Positions 1 through 11,956 of a stretch of DNA of 64,000 nucleotides are shown piece after piece. Below the pieces are notes generated by a model, which was given only the letters and a program-made list of their open reading frames with translations, searched no databases and was not told the origin of the DNA. Origin of the DNA: Candidatus Mycoplasma haematohominis (lineage in GTDB: Bacteria; Bacillota_I; Bacilli_A; Mycoplasmatales; Mycoplasmoidaceae); contig NZ_CACTIB010000019.1 in the NCBI RefSeq assembly GCF_902712995.1, positions 3,013 through 67,012 of the forward strand. Reading direction: 5' to 3'. Within the stretch, counting starts at the first letter, position 1, and every line of letters starts with the position of its first letter. A program made the translations under genes and the position numbers.

Positions 1-984
1 GCTTCAATAGATAAGTACACCAAGAGTTCGGAATTTAGTCATGAATTTGCTAGCGATCTAAGAAAAGAAGCAATGGAAAATGTGTTGAGTAATGTTGGAG
101 AGATAGCTGCAAACTTTAAAGAGAGAATTAAGAATATTAGGGATTACTTTAAAGCAATTGGGGTGGTTGATTCTTCTTTTGATCCTGAAGCAACAAGCCC
201 AAATTGAACAACCACTAACTCAAAAACCTTCACAGTTTTAACTTACCCTCCTAGTGCATTTGGAGCAGGTGAGGCAACCATTCAATCTATGTCTAAGTTT
301 CCTTTTATATATAAAGATATAGGTTTAAAGCAACCAATACCGGCTAATTTAACTGCTGCCAGTCCCGCAGTATCTAAAGCTCATGATGCTGCAGAAGATG
401 AAGACTTATCCCATGAAATATTCTCAGTAGATGACAATGGTTGATGGTGAAAAATAGGTAGCGCCCATCTAGATCCAACTAACCTACTTGAATTCAGAGG
501 GCAATCAGACACCGTTCTTATATTGGCTAATGAAGATGATTGAAATCTTCTTAAAGATCCAAATTCTGGAACTTTAAAAGCTGCAAGTTCTTTGTTGGCT
601 TCTAATAAAGAAAAAACAGGAAATAGTGCTTCTTTTGAAGAAATAGATATCAAGAAAGTTCAAGGTAACGAACCAGAATTAAGAAACAATAAGGGATATC
701 ACGTTAGCTACAACAAATATCACTTATGAAATGAAGGTTTGAGAAGCCCTATAGCTTTAAATTTACTTTTAGATAGTTTAGTAGATATTTTCCAAAGACA
801 ATATGATTCTGAATTTCAGTCTGTAAATGGAACATCTAACAGTGGTAGCGTCGGAGGAAGTAGCAGCAGTGGAAACAACAACAATAATAAAGACAAATAT
901 AAAAATGCTATGGATTGAGGAAATTATTGGAATCAGTACTTTATAAAAGGGGCTAGCAAAACAACAGAAAACCAGACAAAATAA
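1..984 (+). CDS. Large paralogous protein, C-terminal part (5' end outside window)
   Basis: Unknown function. This is the last 327 residues of a protein whose full-length relative lies at 1508-3583; the two are almost identical over this stretch, including the motifs DDNGWWWKIG, LANEDDWNLL and the ending AMDWGNYW. Tryptophans are mostly encoded by TGA. The frame is open from base 1 to TAA at 982-984. A Ser/Gly/Asn-rich low-complexity linker (about residues 280-300) precedes the last conserved block and is the most variable part between copies. No membrane segment is visible in this part; the paralogues carry one at their N-terminus, so a surface or secreted location is inferred. Confidence 0.85.
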
Positions 985-997
985 ATTAAAAGTTTGT

Positions 998-1324
998 TTG
1001 GATAGCGAATACAAATTTTTTATTAAGAAAGAGTTAGCTATTCAAGTTTCTAGACTTAATAGTAAGTTTTTAGAGATGACACTTTGAGGAACTTTGGAAA
1101 GCACTTGTATTTTTTATGAAGCTATGAAGGAAGTGGAGCAGTTTGCCCCCGATACTATAAGAAGAAGATTCGAAGCTTTTAAAGATAGAGCTTCTGATAT
1201 GTGCAGAAATGTTCCGAAAACTAAAGAATATGCAGCTTCCAAAGAACAGCTTAAAAAGTGCATGCAGGAAAATTGACAAATTGTAAAAGAAGGAGTTTGA
1301 GATTCTCACTCTAACTATATTTAA
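998..1324 (+). CDS. Small Lys/Glu-rich protein, unknown
   Basis: The frame is open from 947 to TAA at 1322 once TGA is read as Trp. I use TTG at 998, 13 bases after the previous stop, giving 108 residues; ATG at 1076 would give 82. The protein is charged and probably helical, with cysteines near residues 33, 68 and 88 and no membrane segment. No Shine-Dalgarno sequence is clear before either start. It could be a remnant of a larger gene, since other gene scraps of this kind occur in the window. I do not recognise it. Confidence 0.45.
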
Positions 1325-1507
1325 AGAAATAAAGGATTATTGGCTCATAAAGTCAGATATAATTCAGTGTGAAAAGCCATCTTTAAATTTAGTAAGTAGA
1401 TTCTTTTTCTATTTATCCTTCATCAATTCATTTACTTAATTCAAATCTTTATTTATTAACGTTTCAAATTTATTTTTTTGTTTTTTAAATAAGGATTCTT
1501 TTAGTCT

Positions 1508-3583
1508 TTGGATTTCCCATTTAGCTCTCTTTTAATAAATAAGAAGACCATACTCAAGATAGCAGTTCCTTCGGCCTCTTCTATAGGTATTTTCGGAGGA
1601 ACTGGATCTACTGTTGAGTACAAGATTATGGTTAACTATAATGGCCAAGCTGACTTGCTACTTAGCCTACAGATCCCCCCTGATTACTATCCTTATCAGT
1701 TCAAGAAGACTAACTTATATGACTATCTGACTAATGTAAATAAGTACATTGTTGTTAATAATCACGTATCTGACGAGAAAAAGAAAATAAAGGAGAGTTT
1801 ACAGTCCAGAATTAATACTCTTCTTTCTAAAGTAAAGGAATTTGGATCTTCTTTATGAAATGAAGATCTTTACGATACAGGGATAGTTTTTAGGAATAAT
1901 CAATTTTGAAATAATAAAAAGACAACTCTCTTGTTTATTGAACAATTTATTGCTGATGACTATACGAATATTGAAGACGGGTATGACCTTTTACCGGTAC
2001 ATAAAAAACTAATAGTAACTAATTACAGAGCGGCTAGAGATCCTTATACGATATTTAAAGAGGAGGTTTTTAATTGTTTTAAGAATAAGGGAAGTTCAGG
2101 AGCAGGCAATGGCAATAACTGTAATAGTAATAATCTTGCTAAGAAATTTATGGAATATATGGCCAATTATAACTTGGAGGAAATCAATTCTATTTACAGA
2201 TTTGGGAAGTATATTGAGTTTTGAAATAGATTGATTGAAGAAAACAAAGAACAAATGAAGACTTTAGGTTTTGAAGAGTGAATAACAAAAGAAAAATTAT
2301 TTAGTTTGGATGATAAGGTGGATAAGGTACTGGCCAAGAAATACGAAACCACTATTTTTACTAAGGAAGAGTTATGTTTGTTGCATACTTGAGCTGATGA
2401 TAGTAATGGCAATGCAAAATGTGACACACCTAGTGATTGAAAAACTTCAATAGATAAAGATAAGTTCAAGATAGGCTATAAACCCTTTACTGCTTCTAAA
2501 CCTTCAAAAACCCACCATCCAGCTCTAGAACAACAAATTCTTCCTGGTACTGCTCCTTTAGCTGAAGGATCTCAGAAGGACATTATTGTTTTCCTGTATC
2601 AATTTGCAGCTTCTATAGATAAGTACGCTAAAAGTTCAGAATTTAAATCTGAATTTGCATCTGATCATAGAAAGGATGCGATGACTAACGTATTGAATAA
2701 TGTTGCTGAGATAGCTGCAAATATAAAGACAAGAATTTCAAAAATCAGGGATTACTTTAAGGCTATCGGAGTAGTTGATTCTTCTTTCAATCCCGAAGGA
2801 AACAATCCCAGTTGAACAACAACCAATTCCAAAACCTTCACAGTTTTAACTTACCCGCCAAGCGCTTTCGGAGCAGGAGAGGCAACTATCCAATCCATGT
2901 CTAAGTTTCCTTTTATATATAAAGATATAGGTCTTAGACAGCCTATACCTGCTAACTTATTAACTACTGCTACAGCAAGTAAAGTTCATGAAGATCATGA
3001 TGAAGATGATCTATCCCATGAAATATTCTCAGTAGATGACAATGGTTGATGGTGAAAAATTGGTAGTGCGCATCTAGATCCAACTAACTTACTGGAATTC
3101 AGAGGTCAATCAGATACTATTTTGATTCTTGCCAACGAAGATGACTGAAACCTTCTTAAAGATCCAAATTCTGGAACTTTAAAAGCTGCAAGTTCTTTGC
3201 TGGCTTCTAATAAAGCGAAAGGAAGCGATAGCGCTAATTTTGAAGAAATAGATATTAGAAAAGTTCAAGGAAATGAGCCAGAACTAAGAAACAACAAGGG
3301 ATATCATGTTAGTTACAACAAATATCACTTATGAAATGAGGGATTAAGAAGTCCTATAGCTCTTAATTTATTGTTAGATAATTTAGTTGATATTTTCCAG
3401 AGGCAGTATGATACTGAATTTAAGGGGACTAATAATGGCAGCGCTGGAACAGGCAGCAGTAGCGGAAGCGCCAATAACGTAAACAGCAAATATCAAGAAG
3501 CTATGGATTGAGGGAGTTATTGGCATGAACATTTTATAAATGGCACACACAAAACTACTACTTCGTCGGGTAATCAAAAATAA
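1508..3583 (+). CDS. Large paralogous protein, full length (691 aa)
   Basis: Unknown function. The TTG start at 1508 is chosen because it opens the frame just before a short hydrophobic stretch (about residues 16-31) and no ATG precedes it; an AAGGA-like stretch lies about 15 bases upstream. Conserved blocks shared with 3928-5679 are PDYYPYQ near residue 58, ITNHRA/VTNYRA near 178, GTAPLAEGSQ near 350, YPPSAFGAGE near 450, DNGWWWKIG near 515 and NEDDW near 545. The tail holds a Ser/Gly/Asn-rich linker. It has few cysteines. It is one of three copies in tandem on the + strand, which suggests duplication. A surface protein is an inference from the anchor-like N-terminus. Confidence 0.85.
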
Positions 3584-3593
3584 TTAAATTATT

Positions 3594-3623
3594 TTGTGTT
3601 TTTCGGAAATATTTATATATAAT
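3594..3623 (+). promoter_or_regulatory. Probable sigma-70-type promoter of the cysteine-rich gene
   Basis: A TTGTGT box at 3594-3599 and a perfect TATAAT box at 3618-3623 are 18 bases apart. Transcription would begin near 3630, about 14 bases before the ATG at 3644. This very short leader fits the separate expression of the small gene between two large paralogues. Confidence 0.55.
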
Positions 3624-3643
3624 AAAGATGTTAAAAATTAATC

Positions 3644-3892
3644 ATGTCTTGCTGCTGTTCTTGCTCTTGCTCACATAACTCATGTGGATGTTCTTCTAGA
3701 TGTTGTTCATCTTCATGTTCATGCTGTAGTTGCAATTGTTGTTGTTCTCACAATTTTTCTCATCACCATCGCTGCCATGCACCAGCTAATTACTTCTTTG
3801 GTTGTTGCCCTTCTTGTGAATGTGAAGGCGCTTGTCATTCTTCTGCTGAATCTGATAAATCTAAAGAAACAAATACAGGTAGCGACGAATAA
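3644..3892 (+). CDS. Cysteine-rich 82-residue protein
   Basis: ATG to TAA with no TGA codon. The first 65 residues hold 22 cysteines and 7 histidines, arranged as CC, CCC, CxC and CxxCxC groups, mixed with many serines; HHH lies at 40-42. The last 17 residues are acidic and polar and contain no cysteine. There is no signal peptide or membrane segment. The composition resembles metallothionein-like metal-binding proteins, but the order of cysteines matches no family I can name, so metal binding is inference. A good TATAAT promoter lies just upstream. A second frame over the same bases encodes a hydrophobic peptide, so protein evidence would settle which is used. Confidence 0.6.
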   Translation: MSCCCSCSCSHNSCGCSSRCCSSSCSCCSCNCCCSHNFSHHHRCHAPANYFFGCCPSCECEGACHSSAESDKSKETNTGSDE

Positions 3893-3927
3893 AGTAATTA
3901 AGATTCATTTTTATTTGATGTGCACAA

Positions 3928-5679
3928 GTGTATCTTCAAGGAAAGACATTTAATTACAAGTTAGTTTTACCTTTATTACTAGTTACAGGAACTGTCTCCT
4001 CTTCTTTTTTCGGGGGTAGGCGTAGTTACAAAATAATCACTAATTACAATAGTCAGGCTGATTTACTCTTAAGCTTAGGGATAAGTCCTGATTATTATCC
4101 TTACCAGTTAAGGAAGTCAAAACCATTTGACTATTTATCTAATGTAGATAAGTATTTAGTAGTCAACAATAATGTTTCTGACAATAAGAAAAAATTATCT
4201 AGGAATTTACAAGCTAAGTTAGATTCTTTATTTTCAAAGATTCAGGAGTTTGGGGATGGTCTATGAGATAAGACTATCTATGATGCTGGTTTATCTCATA
4301 GGAATAATGAATTTTGAAATCAAAAGCAGACTTCTTTATTATTGCTCGAGCAATTTGTGGTAGATGATTATCCACAAATTAGTGATGCTTATGACATATT
4401 GCCTAGTCATAAACACTTAATAATTACTAATCATAGAGCTTCTAGAGATCCATTTACTGTTTTTGGAGAGAGTGTATTTAATTGTTTTAAAGCTAGTCAA
4501 ACGGAGAAATGTGATAGTGTTGCTAAGTCATTTAAGCAATATGTGAAGAATTATGACAAGGTGCATGTTAACTCTATTTATAGATTTGGTAGATATATAG
4601 ATTTTTGAAATCAGTTTGATACTGATGATTCAGAACCTAGCTTTAAGGAGTGATTAGATAGCGAGGATTTATTTAATTCAGATTCTCATTTAGATCATGA
4701 GATAGCTCATAGATATGCTGAAGCGATATTCGCAGAAGAGGAATTAGATTTGTTGTCTGAATGAGAAGGAAAATCGTGAACTATTAATTATTTGAATCAT
4801 AGTCCTACTTTAGTTCATCATGCAGCATTGGAAGAACAGACTATGCCTGGTTCTACTCCTATGGCAGAAGGTAGTCAAAGGGAGTCTATGTTGTTTCTAT
4901 ATCAGACAGCATTCTTGATTGATAAGTTCACTAAGAGTGATTCATTTGAGGAAGCTTTTGCTTCTGATTCTAGGAAAGATGCAATGAAAAATGCTATGAA
5001 GAATGCAGCTGAGATAGGGAAAGAAATTAAAGAGAGATTTAAGAATATAAGGGAGTACTTTAAGAAAATAGGTGTAGTAGATAATAATTTTTGTCCCGAG
5101 AGCAACAAAAGAATAGATACTAATTCTAAAAGGTTTGGAATAGTAGTATTTCCTCCTGATTCTTTTGGAAACGGAGATAGTATGATGCAGACTATTTCTA
5201 GGTATCCTTTCCTATATAAAGATATCGGTTTAAGACAAGCTATTCCTGATACTTTGTTGAAACATGAACACAATGAAGAACATGATCATGAGTCTGAAGA
5301 GGAATTATTTGCAGTAGATGATCATGGATGATGATGGAATTTAGGGAATATTAATTTAGGTAATAGTAAGATAAGTGAATTTAAAGATACAGTAGATAAC
5401 TTGATTGTTTTAGCTAATGAAGATGACTGGAAACTTTTAGAGAATTCTGCTTCTATTAGAGGTATTTCTCATTTATTGAAGAATAGTTCTGCTTTGGTAA
5501 ATGATTCATATGATTTGTGAAGTGAAGGATTGAAGAATCCTATTGCTCTTAATTTGATACTAGATAGTTTGGTAAATATGTTTCAGAAGGAATATGACAA
5601 AGATTTTTCACATAAAAGCGAGTATCAGAAAGCTATGGAATGAGGTAATTATTGGAGTGAAACTTATTTAAAGATTTAG
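3928..5679 (+). CDS. Large paralogous protein, third copy (583 aa)
   Basis: Unknown function. It starts at GTG 3928, because the nearest ATG (3918) is out of frame. Residues 11-28 are hydrophobic and end in SSSFFGG, which may be a signal anchor. Downstream blocks follow the 1508-3583 paralogue in order: PDYYPYQ, YDILPSHKHLIITNHRA, GSTPMAEGSQ, FPPDSFGNGD, DDHGWWWNLG and ANEDDW. It is about 110 residues shorter because the EEIDIRKVQ block and the Ser/Gly-rich linker near the C-terminus are missing. It ends YWSETYLKI, matching the end of its relatives. It is diverged enough to be an older copy. Confidence 0.85.
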
Positions 5680-5844
5680 TTTTTTTGAGGTTCTTTGTTT
5701 ACGAAAATTCATACTTCTCTATAGAAATTCATAACTTTTAATTTCAGGTATTTTCAGGAAACTCTTGCCAGTTTTTTGTGTCAATAGTATTTTTCGACTT
5801 TTCTTTGTATGACCATTTCTTGTTGCTATTAATTAGGAGATATT

Positions 5845-6045
5845 ACTTTATGAAGAAAAATATTCTTTCGCTTATTCTACTTTCTAATATCTGCTCACAT
5901 TTTTGTATTTTTTAAGTTTGTCTATCAATACTAATGCGTAATCAATTTTTTTGTTATCTGATGATATATTTGTATTTTCCGACTTACCAAATTTGAATAT
6001 TTAAATAAATTAGATAATTTTTCTATATTGATTTTTGCATTTTAT
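5845..6045 (-). pseudogene. Decayed C-terminal tail of the giant pseudo-helicase family
   Basis: On the minus strand this stretch reads EKLSNLFKYSN, then IDYALVLIDKL, and after a frameshift LESRISERIFFF. This matches in order the common tail of the five giant proteins upstream, for example FDYALIFIDKL and WRSGIREKIFFLI at the end of the gene at 11957-15076. The Trp and the frame have been lost and a stop intervenes. It lies just beyond the operon's last intact gene, so it is probably the end of a sixth giant gene. The rest of 5680-6206 shows nothing I can support, apart from an isolated aaaATGGC that resembles the leaders at 33973 and elsewhere. Confidence 0.6.
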
Positions 6046-6206
6046 TTCTAGGAGATAGAATTTTGAGTAAAAAATTTAATGATAAAGGTTAGTTTATTTT
6101 TTTCAATAAGCGCTAAAATGGCGAATTTTCGTTTATTGATATTGAAAAGCAAGTATGGGAGTTAGTAGTTTGGCGATTTTTAAGAAATTTTTGATCAAAA
6201 AAATTA

Positions 6207-6674
6207 ATGCGAAATTCTAAAACTGTCTTATTTACTATCTGTGGTTTATTAGGAGTGAATTTTGGAGGTTATTACGTATACGGAGAAATAAAGGCGCGTA
6301 ACAATACTACTCCATTAAAAACGGAAGTAGGTTTAGATGAATTAAGACATAAAAAGGAAGAAACAGAAGAAGAGTTAAGAAGAGCAGTTCGGCAGATAGA
6401 AGAAGAGTACGATTATAAATTTAGGTATGAATGACGTCAAAAGTATTTTTCTGGGTGTAATAGGCTGATGGATGTTGACGGGTGTATCGATGATTATGTG
6501 TATAAGTTGGAACCAAAAAAATTTGAATGAGTGCCTCGAGAATATAGAAAAAAATATGGCAGATCGATTTTTTGTGAGGATGAGAGGCATGAATTAGCTC
6601 CCCATCCTTCTCGTAAGTATCATGTTTTCACAATAGTGTGTGAAAAGTGAGTTTTTAGCGAATATGATTATTAG
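6207..6674 (+). CDS. Small anchored protein (155 aa), unknown
   Basis: ATG start followed by a hydrophobic N-terminus (about residues 6-25, VLFTICGLLGVNFGGYYVYG), then a charged coiled-coil-like segment rich in Glu, Lys and Arg (about 40-70). The C-terminal half holds four cysteines at about residues 82, 91, 117 and 149, possibly two disulphides. Single N-terminal anchor plus exported domain is the common plan of the short proteins in this window. The frame crosses TGA codons read as Trp and stops at TAG 6672. I do not recognise a family. It is transcribed towards the minus-strand operon that ends at 6729. Confidence 0.65.
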
Positions 6675-6728
6675 ATTTGTTTAAATTCTTTTATTTAGAG
6701 ACATACTTTTGATTTTTAAGGTTGTTAG

Positions 6729-9700
6729 TTAGACAGAGATTAATTTCTTTTCAAAAACCAAAATCATTTTTTCTTTAACTTTAGTTTTTCAGAGCCCTTC
6801 TATTGTTTTTATGTTTTTAGATTGTTGATCGCCAAGTATATAGACGTAGTCTACTGGTTCTTGTTTGTCTATATCGGCGTGTTTTTTTATATTTAAGATT
6901 TCTATTTTTGATTTTTTTATTAGATCATCTAAGTTTTGACAGTTGTTGATTGTTTCAAATAGTAAGTCTGTTGTGTTTCTTTTGATCTGGTAATTTACGT
7001 TTTTTCTTGTTTGTATTCAGATGTTTAGTTCGTTAAAGATTCTATTTAACAACTCTTTATTGTTTGTATATTCTTGTTGGTGTTTTTTGCATTTGTATAT
7101 GGTTTCTAAGGTAGATATATAGTCTGGCAGATCTAATTTAAATAGTTCTTGGAATTCTTTGTCTTCTAGGAATATGGAAGAGAGTTTTGAAATCAGGAAA
7201 TTTTCGTTTGGAAAAGAACAGAGGGATAGGCTTTCGTCCATGAATCTATTTAAGTGTAGTTCTATGTATTTATTTTCATCTGAGGTCACTATTACAAAAG
7301 ATTTGTTTAATTCTTGAGCAGTTTTTATTTCCGTTTTTAAGTCTTCTATGTAGTTGAGGTATTCTATTTGATCGGGTTCAGATTCTATAGTTGTTAGATC
7401 TTTTATTTCTTGAAGTATAGGGGATATATCTTGTGAGTCACTGGATAGGAATAATCCTTTTATTGTGCTGGTTATTGCGTTGTAGAAGAGTTGGGAGTGT
7501 TGATGTTGGTTTGCTCAGGAACAGAAGTTGCTGTTTAAGTTCATTATGAATACGTTTTCGTATTTAAATTCGTTCAAGGCGTTCATTTGGTAGATAGCAG
7601 TTGAACTTGAGAAGTGAGGTTTTAGTTTTTCTACTGTTTCTTGGGATTTAACTAGTATTACGAAGTTTGAGAGAGTTTGTGTTTTGGATTTAACTCAGTT
7701 GATTTCTTCTTCTTGTGAATTAGCTATGTAGGTAATTGGTTTTTCCCCTGGTAAGTCTGGGTTGGTTAGGTTAGAGCCAAGTAGTTTATTTAGGAGGGAA
7801 AGGGAGTAGTTGGTTGTTGGAGAGTATTCTTCTGTGAGAGTTCTTTTTTTAGCAATTAGTAATTGTTTTCCTAAGTTTTGGATTTGTGATTTGCTTTTGT
7901 ATATTTCTGAGTTGTGTTTAGAAATTAGTAATACGCTATCGGTTGCTGCAATTATTTTGCTTAGTCAGCTTAGTTCTTCTTCTGATAGTAGGCAGTAGTC
8001 TAGGAATATTAAGTCTGAAATTTTTTCTCGGCACAGTTTTTCTATTTGATTTTGGTTGTGTAGGAAATGTTGATGGGCAAGGATGTCTATGAATTTGTAT
8101 TCTGGTTTGTGTTTAGTTTCGTTTTTGTATTTTCTGTATATTTCATATACATAATTTATTTCTTTTTTTGTTAATAGATTAGTTAATTCTGGTTTTTGTT
8201 GGAAGTCGGATAGTTCGCTTATTCTCTCTATTCTGTCGCAGTCTCTCATCAAGCATATAGCTTTATAGAAGGAGTCTCATGATGTTTTAGGAACAGAGAA
8301 TTGTTCTAAGTAGGTTTGAATTAAAGCTTTTTTCTGGGTTATTGGATTTATTTTTTGTGTATATGGTCTTTTAGAGATGGTACTTAAGAATTCGTAGAAG
8401 GAGAAATTTCTTATTTGGTGTTTAGATAGAGTTTGTTTTCAGTTGCTTTCATCTGGGTAGACTAAAAAGATTTTGTTTTTGGGATTGGATATTTCGCCTT
8501 TATATCTTGATATGAATTCTATTGTTTCTTTTTCTTTTACGCTTTCTCATAAGACTTTGTATGTTTCTTCTTCTTTTTTTTCCTGAATAGCGTCATATTT
8601 TTTGTATTGTTCGAATTCTGAGTAGCAGTAGACAAATATTTTTTCTGTAGATAGTTGTAGGTCTTCTTCTGTGGGTTCTTCGGGGTGTATTAGAAAGGCA
8701 TATTTTGGTTTGTGTGTTGGTTTTTCTAGTTTAGTAAGTGCTAGGCTGTAGGAATTTTTTGTATCTAGTGATTTAGATCAAATTCTTTCTTTTATTTCTT
8801 CTATGTCTTGTTTGTGGTTTAGTCCTTCAATAATGGAGAGAAATTCAATTTGTTTTCCGTGCATGTATGGTAATTTTCCGCTACTCAATAATTCCAGAAA
8901 TATATCTTTAATTGTTTCTTTGGCCTGTATTCTTTCTACTGTTTCTTGAATTTCTTTATCTTTTTTGTTGTTTATTAAATCAAGTAGATCTTTGTCTATT
9001 TTTTCGAAGGATGATAGGTTGGCTATTTCTAGTCAATTGATAAATATTTTGAATTCGTTTCTGAATATTTCTGGGAATATTAGATTGTATTTTCTTTTTT
9101 CTTCTTCTGTGTTGGTGTAGATTCGGCAGTCTTTGTATGATCCGTTTTCTTTCTGTATTTTGTATATTTTTCCTATTATTCAGTAGCTTTCATATGGAGC
9201 TTCATTAGTGTTGTTTATTAGTTGATTTATCTCTTCTTCATCTATTTTGATTTGATTATCTGGATTTTCATAGTATTTATTTTTGGTTTCTAGGTAGTCT
9301 TTAGCTAGTGATATGTAGTTGTGTTTTTCATCATGAGATAGTCATTCTCAGACCCATTCTTCATCTTTTTCGTAGGTTCAGAATAGGGTTACAACGTGAC
9401 TGAATAGTTCTTTTATGAAGTTTTTGTTTTCTTGATCTTGTTTTTTAAATGGAGTGTTTCCAAGGACAAAAACAAGTTTTCTTTCCTGAGATATTTTTTC
9501 TCAGAGTATTCTGGGTTTTGTTATTCCATTTGGTTGATATTCTTGTATTGTGAAGTTTTGTTTTAAGGTTTCATAGTTTAGATACCCTATTCTGTTGGCT
9601 CAATATTTAAATTCTTTGTCTAGAACGCTTTCTAGTTCTTTTCTGAATAAATCTAGGTCTTGAAGCTCGTAAGTAATAATTAGGACTTGAGAGGGTCTAT

Positions 9701-9854
9701 TTATTTTTTCCTTGTTTTCTATTAGGTGGCCAAGTTTTATGGCTGCTAGTCTTGCGGTTTCTTCCCTAGTTCAACCACTAATAAGAGAATATTGAAGAGG
9801 AGCGGTTATTACTTTGTATTGTGCTGCGGATAATTTATTTCAGTTAATTGTCAT
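6729..9854 (-). CDS. Giant degenerate UvrD-like protein F (1041 aa)
   Basis: One continuous frame from ATG 9854 to TAA 6729. By position it parallels the intact helicase just upstream. SGWTREETARLAAIK (about residues 24-38) sits where Walker A should be, but the GKT is gone. VLIITYE follows as motif Ia. ISDLIFLDYCLLSEEEL (near 620) replaces the DEFQD box and VLLISKHNSEIY replaces VGDPDQSIY. FKYENVFIMNL and LFYNAITSTIKGLFLSS (near 820) replace motifs V and VI, with the motif VI arginine lost. The last 200 residues are a tail shared by all five giants. The ATG overlaps the end of the upstream helicase gene by 11 bases, so translation is probably coupled. Homology is inferred by eye; catalytic inactivity follows from the missing residues. 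Confidence 0.75.
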
Positions 9855-11937
9855 CTTCTATAAATTCTGATTCTTCTTCTGTTAGTAAATCTATAGTTTC
9901 GTAGTCATCTGTTTCATTTTCTTCTTCCTCTAGATATTTGTTTTCTTCTGATTCATCTTCAATTATTTCGTGTATTAAATCTTTTATGTCTTTTAAGAAT
10001 CTAGAGATGCCTCTTTCACTGTCTTTAGCTGAGGAGGAGAGGAATAATCCTTTTTTGGCTCTGGTCATGGCTACATAAGCTAGTCTTCTTTCTTCTTCTA
10101 CATAGTTGAAACCTCCTTTTTTTGTTTTGTCTATGGATATATTTGAAGGGAGTTTGTCTTCGTCGAATCTCATGAGGAAAACGTAATCGAACTCTAGACC
10201 TTTTACTCTGTGTATGGTACTTATTATTAGATCATCTCCGTCTAGGCTTCTTGGATTGAATCTAGTTATTTTTTCTTTTATCTCTTCTATGCTTTTTGAA
10301 TTTGGAATTATTCCACTTAGGAAACTTCTTAGATGGTCGAATTTATTTGGATGACCGCTGTAGTATTCGAATATTTGACATGTTTTTAAGATTGTTTGTA
10401 TTTTTTGTTCTGGACTTACTTGTGAGTCTGGTTTCTTAGCTATTTCCTGTATTTTTCTACATATTTGTCTGAAAGCGATTATTTTTTTGTCTATGCTGAA
10501 TCTCATTATTTCTTGAACAGCAACTTCTCATCCGTTCTTAAATAATTCTTCTATTGTTTTGACCCCTATTCCTCTTCTTGGTTTATTTATTACTCTTTTC
10601 ATGGCTTTTCCTAGTATCTTGTTGTTGTTTATGAGAGCTATATCTAGTCAACTTATTAGGTCTTTAATTTCTTCTTTATTTAGGAATTCGTGTATTGATG
10701 TTTTGTTTTCGTAGGGAATTCTTTTGGCTAGTAATTTGTTCTCTATTAGACCTTTGTGTGATTTATTTCTGGTAAGAATAGCTATTTCTTTTAAGGGTAC
10801 TTTTTGTTTTTCGTTTAACTCTATTATCTTTTCTATTATTCAGTCTTCTTCTCAGGTGTTGGAGTTGGTTAGGTGTAGGTTTACGGGGATTCCTAGTGAG
10901 GGATTGGAAGCATGTAAAGTTTTAGATAAACCATCTTGTTTGTGGTTGAATGATATTAATTTATTTGATATCTCTAGTATTTCTGGTGTAGATCTGAAGT
11001 TCATTTCTAGTTTTCTGATATTTACTTCTTTTCCTAGGGAGTAGAAGTGTTTTTTGAATTTATTGAAGATGTCTGGTACAGCTCCTCTGAATTCATAGAT
11101 AGATTGGTCTGGATCTCCTACGCATAGGATGTTGTTATTGTGTTCAGATAGTTTCTTTAGTATTTCAAATTGAACATCATCTATATCCTGGAACTCATCA
11201 CACAGAATAGCATCGAATTTGTTTGATCATTTTTTGGCTGCCTCTGGATTTTTTAGTAGTTGGTAGGCTACTAACAATATGTCATCTAAAGTGTATGCAT
11301 TTAGTTCTTTTAGTTTTTGGTCGTATTTTTTGTAGAGATGGAGAATGTTGTTGTATAGAAAGTTGGAGATTTTTCTTGCTGTTAGTGGTCTTATTATTTC
11401 TTCTCTTACTCTGGATAATTCTTCTTCTGTGAAGATAGGCTTATCATTTTTTTTGCAGATTCATCTAAGTTCGCTTATTACTCTTCTTGTGTCTTCTAGA
11501 CCTCCTCTGGGTATTTCTTCTTGTTTAACTATTTCTAGTATTAGTCTTTTCTCTCTGTTTTCTCCATAGATTTTTTCTTTTCGGATTGTTCCTATTTCTT
11601 CTTCTATTAGGTGCATACAGAATTTGTGGAAGGTGGAGATGTGGCATTTATTCTGTATTTCTTTGATTGAAGGTACGTCTTCTAGGAGTTTGAAAATTCT
11701 GTTTTTCATATTTTTTGTGGCTGTATTAGAGAAGGTGATGGCTAGTATTTTGGTTGGATCTATGTTTTTTGTTCTGACTAAGTATTCAAATCTTTTTGCT
11801 AAGACTAGAGTTTTTCCGGTACCAGCTCCAGCTATTACCAGTGTTGGTGTTAATGGTGATTGGAAAGCATCAATTTGTTGTTGAGTATCTCCGCTTATGT
11901 TTTGATAAGGTTTTAAGTTTTTGTTATTTTGGTGCAC
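9844..11937 (-). CDS. UvrD/PcrA-family superfamily 1 DNA helicase (first copy)
   Basis: A 697-residue helicase that would unwind DNA 3'-5' using ATP in repair or replication restart. It has an N-terminal QQQIDAF Q-motif, Walker A AGAGTGKT with Lys42, motif Ia ILAITFSN, the DEFQD box, motif III CVGDPDQSIYEFRG, motif IV NFRSTPEIL, motif V STIHRVKGLEFDYVFLM and motif VI AYVAMTRAKKGLFLSS. The C-terminal 45 residues are strongly acidic. The start is GTG at 11937, because a stop lies four codons further upstream. It has the usual length for the family. It lies in the middle of the giant-gene operon, 19 bases after the previous stop, and its end overlaps the next giant gene by 11 bases. Confidence 0.92.
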
Positions 11938-11956
11938 TACTTGTCTTTATACGTAT

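Noticed and set aside
3684..3953. Hydrophobic 89-residue frame over the cysteine-rich gene
   Set aside because: It starts at GTG inside the other frame, overlaps the next gene's start, and looks like the T/G-rich shadow of TGC/TGT codons. The ATG frame fits the promoter better, though this is not certain.
5850..5915. Short + strand frame starting MKKNIL
   Set aside because: It is the reverse strand of the decayed giant-gene tail, not a gene.
10724..11044. Several + strand frames of 60-110 residues within 6729-30046
   Set aside because: All lie opposite long minus-strand genes and are rich in Leu/Ser/Phe, as expected for antisense shadows.
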